From Planctomycetota bacterium (lineage in GTDB: Bacteria; Planctomycetota; SZUA-567; H5-PLA8), in assembly GCA_016200135.1 (NCBI GenBank), contig JACQFI010000048.1, positions 1 to 64,000 of the forward strand: a DNA stretch of 64,000 nucleotides, written 5' to 3'. Shown here in pieces: positions 59,151-64,000 of the stretch. A model generated the notes under the pieces. The model did no database searches, was not told where the DNA came from, and worked only from the letters and a program-made list of their open reading frames with translations. Every line of letters begins with the position of its first letter. The stretch's first letter is position 1. Made by a program: the position numbers and the translations under genes.

Positions 59151-61694
59151 TTGGCGATTATCGTCCACTGCAAAAACTGCGGCAAGAAGAACCGCGCCTC
59201 GGACGCCGCGGCGGGCAAACTGGGCCGCTGCGCCGGCTGCGGGCAGACCATGCGCATCCCGGCCGCGGCGGCGGAAGAAGGCATCTCCGACGATTTTCAG
59301 GACGCGCCCACGCCGCCGCCCGCGCCGGCCATCGAACGCGCGCCACAGTCCGCGCGTAAAGCCGCCGCTTCGCCCGCGCGCGCAAAGGCGTCGCCGGCAA
59401 GCGCCCGCAACGCGCCTGTAGCCTCGACTAATGCATCCACGCCCATGCGTGGCGTTCCGTCCGCCTCCGCCAAAGCGCCTGCCGCTTCCGCGAAGACCCG
59501 CACGCCCAAGGCCAAACCCAAACGAGGCCGCCCGTTCGTGCTGCTGGCGGCCGGCGCGGCGGCGCTCCTGGTTGCGGGCGGCGTGTACTTCGTCTTCTTT
59601 CGCCACAAGATCACGCTGCAGAAGCCGGCGCAGCTCGAGGACTTCTCCGACGAGCCATCCTCCGGCACTCCCACGCACCGCCCCGCCGTCGCGCCGCCGC
59701 CCGCGCCCGGCCCCGCCAGCGTCGCGCAAGCACCGCTGAAGACGCCGCCTGCGACACCGGGCTCCGAAGCCAAGACCGCGGCAGAGACCAAGAGCGCGTC
59801 CGATCCCGCACTTTCTCCAGCGGAGAGCGAGAAAGAGAAGACCGTCGCGCCGCCGCCGTCCGAGAGCGAAAAGACCACTATTGCCGAGACGCCCAAGCCA
59901 CCCTCCGAAACCGAGAAGACCGCGGCGGAGACGGCTCCGCCGCCCGACGAGACCGGCCCGTTCGTGAACGACAAACCGGGCCTGCTCTTCCAGCCGCCCG
60001 AAGGAACGACGTTGAGCGTGCGCCTCGATTTCTTCTGGCCCAACGACGGCAAAATTCCCGACGCGCAATACTTTGCAGTTGGCGCGGAGCGCGACCGGCG
60101 CTTCCCGTGGTCGGAGATTCTCCTGGTTGACGCGCGCCCCAACGCCGCGAACGGAGCCAACAGCAAGATTCAGATCCGCGCCAAGGTCCGCGGGCTCAAG
60201 GCGCTCATCGAGAAGGGCGACCCGCACGCCGACCGCTTTCCCGTGCGCATCTACCGAACCTTTATGAATGACCTCGACGACGGCGAAGAGATTTACGCCA
60301 ACGCGCTCGCGAAACTTCACGGCGCCGCGCCAAAGGACAGCGCGGGAAAGGTGAAGGAGCCCGACGGCCGCCGCCTAGTCCTCAAGCGCATCAAAGAACT
60401 CGCCGGCGAGGACGCCGTCTTCGTCTCCGGCGTCATCGACATCGGCGCCGACAAGGACCTCAACCCGATGAAGAGCGCCCAGCCGCCGCCGCCGTCCTTC
60501 GCGGCCTCCGACGGCGACGTCTACTACACGCAGATGCACGCGGCGGTGGGCGACGAAGAGCCCGACGCGTGGGCCTTCGGGCAGGCCATGAAGGCGCTCG
60601 GCTTCGTCAGCGCCGGCGTCGCGCATCCGAACTCGAAGCGCTTCGCGCCCGAAGTCCGCGGCGCGCAAGCGTACCAGTTCTCGCTCTCGGTGAAGGAACT
60701 CTTGAACCTCCGTACCTCCGAATCATGGGAAGACCTGAGCGATCCGGCGGCCATCGAACAGACGCGCAAACTGCTCACGCCTGGGTTCGTCGCCGGCTTG
60801 CGCGAACGTCTGAAGAACATGGGCGCTTCAAAGGTCGCCGGCCGGCCCGTCACCAACGGCGCGTTCCTCGTCTCCACCGGAGTGCAAAAACTCGTCGTCA
60901 CCGCCATGGGCGCCAATAAGCCCGGCGAGACCGCGTGGCGCTTCCCCGGCGTCGTGCACGTCACCGACGGCTGGATGGACCAGTGCCTGGTCCGCGCGCC
61001 CGCCTCCATTTACTTCTACAGCGGCCACGGCTGGAACGTCAGCAACAACGGCAAGGCGTACGCGCTGATCAATCTCTATCCCAAGGACAATCTCGCCGCG
61101 TTCCACGACGAGACGTTCTGTATGTACGTAGCCTCGTATCTGCCCGGCAACCGCTGGTTGGACGACACGCCCGCGCTCGAGGAGAACAAGGTCATCCTCT
61201 CCGAAAAGTGGAAGAAGGACGAACTGCGCCTGCAGTGGCTCTTTCTCGTCGGCTGCGACGTCCTGCAAGCCGACGGCGATCCGTTCCGCAAATGGGACAG
61301 CAACTGCGGCACCTTCGGGACGCTGGCGCTCAAGCAGTTGGGACTTAAAGGCGTCGTCGGTTTCTCCGAGCACGGCTTCACCAGCGCCTCGCTGCTGAAG
61401 CGCTTCGCCGAACGCGCCGCGACCACGGGCATCGCGACGGAATGGATGCGCGTCTTCCGCGACACCGAAGCCCGCGCGTACACGTGGTACGAGACCAACG
61501 AGTCCTTCGGCCGCTCGAAGCTGTACACGTACCAGGACCTGTTAAAGAAGGTGCCCGCCTACCTGATCCGCCGCGAGAACCTCGGCGACAAGCTCACGCC
61601 CGAGTCGCTCCAACTTCCGGTTGGCAAAGACACGTTGGAGTTCTACGAACTGAAAGACGCCGCCAACCGCAAGACCGGCGTGATGAGTGAGTGA
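59151..61694 (+). CDS. Zinc-ribbon/transmembrane/caspase-like protein
   Basis: An 847-residue protein starting at a TTG with AGAGGG eight bases upstream. Residues 5-31 form a zinc ribbon (C7xxC10 ... C27xxC30). One transmembrane helix spans about 128-150 (FVLLAAGAAALLVAGGVYFVFF), followed by a Pro/Glu/Ala-rich linker and a large C-terminal domain. The last third carries YFYSGHGW (H626) and LVGCDVLQ (C702), the His-Gly and Cys dyad layout of clan CD peptidases such as caspases, metacaspases and gingipains. The topology places the zinc ribbon in the cytoplasm and the peptidase-like part outside or in the periplasm. Activity and target are unknown; the dyad assignment is inference. MITE copy B lies just upstream. 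Confidence 0.8.
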   Translation: MAIIVHCKNCGKKNRASDAAAGKLGRCAGCGQTMRIPAAAAEEGISDDFQDAPTPPPAPAIERAPQSARKAAASPARAKASPASARNAPVASTNASTPMRGVPSASAKAPAASAKTRTPKAKPKRGRPFVLLAAGAAALLVAGGVYFVFFRHKITLQKPAQLEDFSDEPSSGTPTHRPAVAPPPAPGPASVAQAPLKTPPATPGSEAKTAAETKSASDPALSPAESEKEKTVAPPPSESEKTTIAETPKPPSETEKTAAETAPPPDETGPFVNDKPGLLFQPPEGTTLSVRLDFFWPNDGKIPDAQYFAVGAERDRRFPWSEILLVDARPNAANGANSKIQIRAKVRGLKALIEKGDPHADRFPVRIYRTFMNDLDDGEEIYANALAKLHGAAPKDSAGKVKEPDGRRLVLKRIKELAGEDAVFVSGVIDIGADKDLNPMKSAQPPPPSFAASDGDVYYTQMHAAVGDEEPDAWAFGQAMKALGFVSAGVAHPNSKRFAPEVRGAQAYQFSLSVKELLNLRTSESWEDLSDPAAIEQTRKLLTPGFVAGLRERLKNMGASKVAGRPVTNGAFLVSTGVQKLVVTAMGANKPGETAWRFPGVVHVTDGWMDQCLVRAPASIYFYSGHGWNVSNNGKAYALINLYPKDNLAAFHDETFCMYVASYLPGNRWLDDTPALEENKVILSEKWKKDELRLQWLFLVGCDVLQADGDPFRKWDSNCGTFGTLALKQLGLKGVVGFSEHGFTSASLLKRFAERAATTGIATEWMRVFRDTEARAYTWYETNESFGRSKLYTYQDLLKKVPAYLIRRENLGDKLTPESLQLPVGKDTLEFYELKDAANRKTGVMSE

Positions 61695-61747
61695 AGAACA
61701 TTAAAAGAATGAGCCGCCAAGACGCCAAGAATTGCGGCCGGTGAAAA

Positions 61748-62704
61748 ATGTTAAGCAAACGATTCCGCTTCAAAATCCACCTTTCGACCCTGATCATTTT
61801 AGTAATTGCAGCAGGGGCTATCCTGTGGCCCAACGTACTCAGGCGAGGGCCGTATTATGTGGACATAGGGGAAGCATCCCAATTCTATAAAGTAAAAGAA
61901 GTCGGATGGCCCAAGGTATACAAAGACTGGATTGTCATTCCAAAACCCAAGCCACCACCAGAGCCTGCAAAATTCACAGGCGAAATTGCTGGTGATAGCC
62001 TTGGACCCAACGTAGCAAGCGGTCCGGCCTCACTTGGATATTGGCCGGTTATGCTCATTAATTATGCAGTCGCTTTGTTAGTCCTCGTGGTGATCGCCGT
62101 AGGTTGTGAGTATTCTCAAAAGCTGTGGCACTTAGAAAATCGAGTAAGGTCGATGCTGGTGGTTCTGGCTGGTGCGATGATATTCCTAATCTTTATCAGG
62201 CAGATTTGGCCGCATGGGAACTCAATTGGAATTTTTGCCTATGACAGCAAAGGCGAGTTGCTCAGCCTGGCCAAAGTTCCTGAACGAGAACCTTTGGAGG
62301 TGTTGAATCAGGAGGTATTGAGAGTGCTGCAACCGTTCGATCACGATATTCCCGATCAGAATAGCGTCAATTTTCGGGTTGCCGAGGTCATATCCGATTT
62401 CCATATTGCGAAAACCAAAACTTCGGAATTTGGGAAATTGATTGATGAGAATGATCTGCGGTTGATTGCAAGTCAGTATAGAGTTCGGAGGGAAGGGCCT
62501 CAGTTCTATGCGGAAACGAGAGACGCTTGCGCTCAAGATTGGAGCATTCTTTCGACTTCAATGAATATCGAGGACGCTTGGAAAGCACTCGCTCATGCCA
62601 TTGCTAAAGAAGTAGTGGATGCTTTGACGTTTCGCAAGAATGGCCCAACCAGCGGTGATTCAGACAAGAAGTATAGGAGTCGATACGTACGAGAACCGCA
62701 GTAA
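61748..62704 (+). CDS. Membrane protein of low-GC composition
   Basis: A 318-residue protein with an N-terminal membrane anchor of the RFRFKIHLSTLIILVIAAGAILWP type common in planctomycetes, two or three more hydrophobic helices (about 100-155), and a cytoplasmic or periplasmic C-terminal domain (about 165-318) without known motifs. The gene is visibly AT-richer than its neighbours, suggesting recent transfer or fast evolution. Start at 61748 is plausible but without a strong ribosome site. Confidence 0.75.
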   Translation: MLSKRFRFKIHLSTLIILVIAAGAILWPNVLRRGPYYVDIGEASQFYKVKEVGWPKVYKDWIVIPKPKPPPEPAKFTGEIAGDSLGPNVASGPASLGYWPVMLINYAVALLVLVVIAVGCEYSQKLWHLENRVRSMLVVLAGAMIFLIFIRQIWPHGNSIGIFAYDSKGELLSLAKVPEREPLEVLNQEVLRVLQPFDHDIPDQNSVNFRVAEVISDFHIAKTKTSEFGKLIDENDLRLIASQYRVRREGPQFYAETRDACAQDWSILSTSMNIEDAWKALAHAIAKEVVDALTFRKNGPTSGDSDKKYRSRYVREPQ

Positions 62705-62723
62705 TTAAAGGCGACGCCCACTC

Positions 62724-63176
62724 ATGACGGTCTTCGTCGATGCCGATGCCTGCCCGGCCAAGGACGAGATCCTCCTCGTCTGCAAACGCCACGGCGTCGT
62801 CCCGGTCTTCGTGGCCAACGCGCCGATCGCGGCCATCGCTTCGCGAACCGACGCGCGCATGGAAGTGGTGACGGGCGACTTCGACGCCGCGGATAACTGG
62901 ATGATCGAGCAGGCCGCCGCGGGCGATATGATCCTCACCGCCGACCTGCTGCTGGCGCAGCGCGCCGTCCGCAAGGACGTCGCGGCTATGAACTTCTCCG
63001 GCCAGCACCTTACCGACGAGATCATTCACGACCTGGTCGCGCGCCGCGAAGTGCAGCAGAAGCTGCGCGAGATGAGCCTCCCCAGCCACCGCCCCGCACC
63101 CTACGCCAAAGAGAGCCGCTCGCAGTTGAAGGCGTCGCTGCACCAATGGCTGGAAGCACGCAAGCGGCGCGGATGA
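62724..63176 (+). CDS. YaiI/YqxD family protein (DUF188)
   Basis: A 150-residue protein of the DUF188 family: VFVDADACPAK at the N-terminus, ADNWMIEQAAAGDMILTADLLLA and NFSGQHLTDEIIHDL. The fold is nuclease-like (PIN-related), but the function is unknown. It is followed 96 bp later by the convergent lpxB end. Confidence 0.92.
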   Translation: MTVFVDADACPAKDEILLVCKRHGVVPVFVANAPIAAIASRTDARMEVVTGDFDAADNWMIEQAAAGDMILTADLLLAQRAVRKDVAAMNFSGQHLTDEIIHDLVARREVQQKLREMSLPSHRPAPYAKESRSQLKASLHQWLEARKRRG

Positions 63177-63272
63177 TGGGCTGCGGGTCTCGCCACAAAT
63201 AGATTCAAAGCGTAGCGAGCGTCACGACACGCTATGCCGTACATACGACGGAAGCGTCGCTACCCTTGTCCC

Positions 63273-64000
63273 CTACTCCTTCCCCTTCAAGAAGTCGATC
63301 ATCCCCTGCGCCGCGCGAGCGCTGGCGCCGGGGCCGCCGAGCTTGCCTGGCAGTTCGGCGAGCGCCGCGCGCTGGGCCTCGATGTATTTCTGGTCGGTGA
63401 GGCCGCGTTCGATCTCGGCGGCGATGCGCTGTGGGTTGACCTCGCCCTGGAGCAGTTCCGGGACGGCGTAGCGCCCGAGGACGATGTTCACGAGCGAGAA
63501 GCAGGGGATATCGACGAGCAGCCGCGCGATCGAGAAGCTGATCCAGCCGCCCTTGTAGACCACGCACATCGGATTGCACTGCAGTCCCGCCTCTAGCGTC
63601 GAGGTGCCGGACTTGACGACGGAGAAGTCGGAAACGGAGGGGAGAAGCGAAGCGTGGGCAATTCCTTCAACCGATGAGAGTAAGTCGCTACATCGCAGGA
63701 TTTCTTGTTGTGGGCCTATCAATAGACTATTCTCCGTCGTAAGCAGATTTCCTTGTCCCTTCTCACTAGGCTCTCCACAACTTTCAAGAACGGACTTTGC
63801 CCACCACTTAAGCAATTCTGGAACACCAGATGGAACGGACATTATCGCTCGTAACTTATTTATATTTTCTTTTGCTATCCAGAATCCATTAGACATCTCT
63901 TGCCAATGTGAATCGAATTCTTTAAGCCTCGACCCCGGCAAAAAGCTCACAGTCTTCGGTCCCGGCGGCAGCGCCAGCATCGGCGGCTTCGGCTGATCCA
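63273..64000 (-). CDS. lpxB: Lipid-A-disaccharide synthase, 3' part (runs off right edge)
   Basis: The C-terminal ~240 residues of LpxB, which joins UDP-2,3-diacylglucosamine and lipid X. Visible family parts: SFLPGSRLKEF, VVKSGTSTLEAGLQCNPMCVVYKGGW and LLVDIPCFSLVNIVLGRYAVPELLQGEVNP. The N-terminal half is outside the window. Codon composition drops over about 63640-63930. Its presence implies a lipid A-containing outer membrane. Confidence 0.93.
   Translation of the reverse strand, partial: DQPKPPMLALPPGPKTVSFLPGSRLKEFDSHWQEMSNGFWIAKENINKLRAIMSVPSGVPELLKWWAKSVLESCGEPSEKGQGNLLTTENSLLIGPQQEILRCSDLLSSVEGIAHASLLPSVSDFSVVKSGTSTLEAGLQCNPMCVVYKGGWISFSIARLLVDIPCFSLVNIVLGRYAVPELLQGEVNPQRIAAEIERGLTDQKYIEAQRAALAELPGKLGGPGASARAAQGMIDFLKGKE

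Overview
The window is 64 kb of GC-rich bacterial chromosome from a Gram-negative organism: it carries a lipid A synthesis gene (lpxB), a SecG homologue and an outer-membrane barrel. The gene families point to the PVC superphylum, most likely Planctomycetota or a close relative. Evidence is the DUF4091, DUF1961 and DUF1080 CAZyme-type proteins, AraC regulators with LacI-type sensors, a Ser/Thr kinase next to an ECF sigma factor, phytanoyl-CoA dioxygenase family genes next to AraC regulators, and membrane-anchored proteins starting with an RFxFxxxTL-type segment. The phylum is an inference; there is no rRNA or tRNA gene in the window.

Layout. 1-4.4 kb: the 5' part of an AddB-like nuclease/helicase gene, then a PhyH oxygenase divergent from a XylR-like regulator. 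4.4-11.1 kb: a 132-bp MITE and a series of secreted or hypothetical proteins, including a P-loop NTPase fused to pentapeptide repeats. 11.1-18.2 kb: a leftward operon led by its GntR/LacI-type regulator, followed by DUF1961, DUF4091, metallophosphoesterase and heparinase-like genes, probably for polysaccharide use. 18.3-24.8 kb: arginase; a kinase / ECF sigma / anti-sigma cassette; an envelope pair; a NagD-like phosphatase. 25.2-32.2 kb: an orphan fused ABC permease, then a tightly overlapping PIG-L deacetylase, two small membrane proteins and recQ. 32.2-34 kb: a second divergent AraC/PhyH pair. 34-43.9 kb: housekeeping genes (glyS, ugpQ-like, GNAT, yicC, secG, tpiA, pheA, greA, aspC). 44-48.3 kb: DUF1080, GH16 and PQQ-repeat secreted proteins. 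48.7-50 kb: a protoglobin followed by a gene-free stretch rich in DnaA-box-like sites. 50-57.7 kb: UroD-family methyltransferase, DUF4091, GH20-like, WD40 and duplicated HbpS-like proteins. 57.8-64 kb: glycosyltransferase, a second MITE copy, a zinc-ribbon/transmembrane/caspase-like protein, a membrane protein, a YaiI-family protein and the 3' part of lpxB.

The main non-coding discoveries are: (i) two inverted copies of one MITE family, each with a perfect 9-bp target duplication; (ii) at least seven intergenic arrays with a 7-bp period, each using a different word and several paired with an inverted partner; and (iii) a replication-origin-like stretch near 49.5-49.95 kb. Coding highlights are the caspase-like protein, the NTPase-pentapeptide fusion, a GH20-like protein lacking the usual catalytic glutamate, and several genes with abrupt internal drops in GC.
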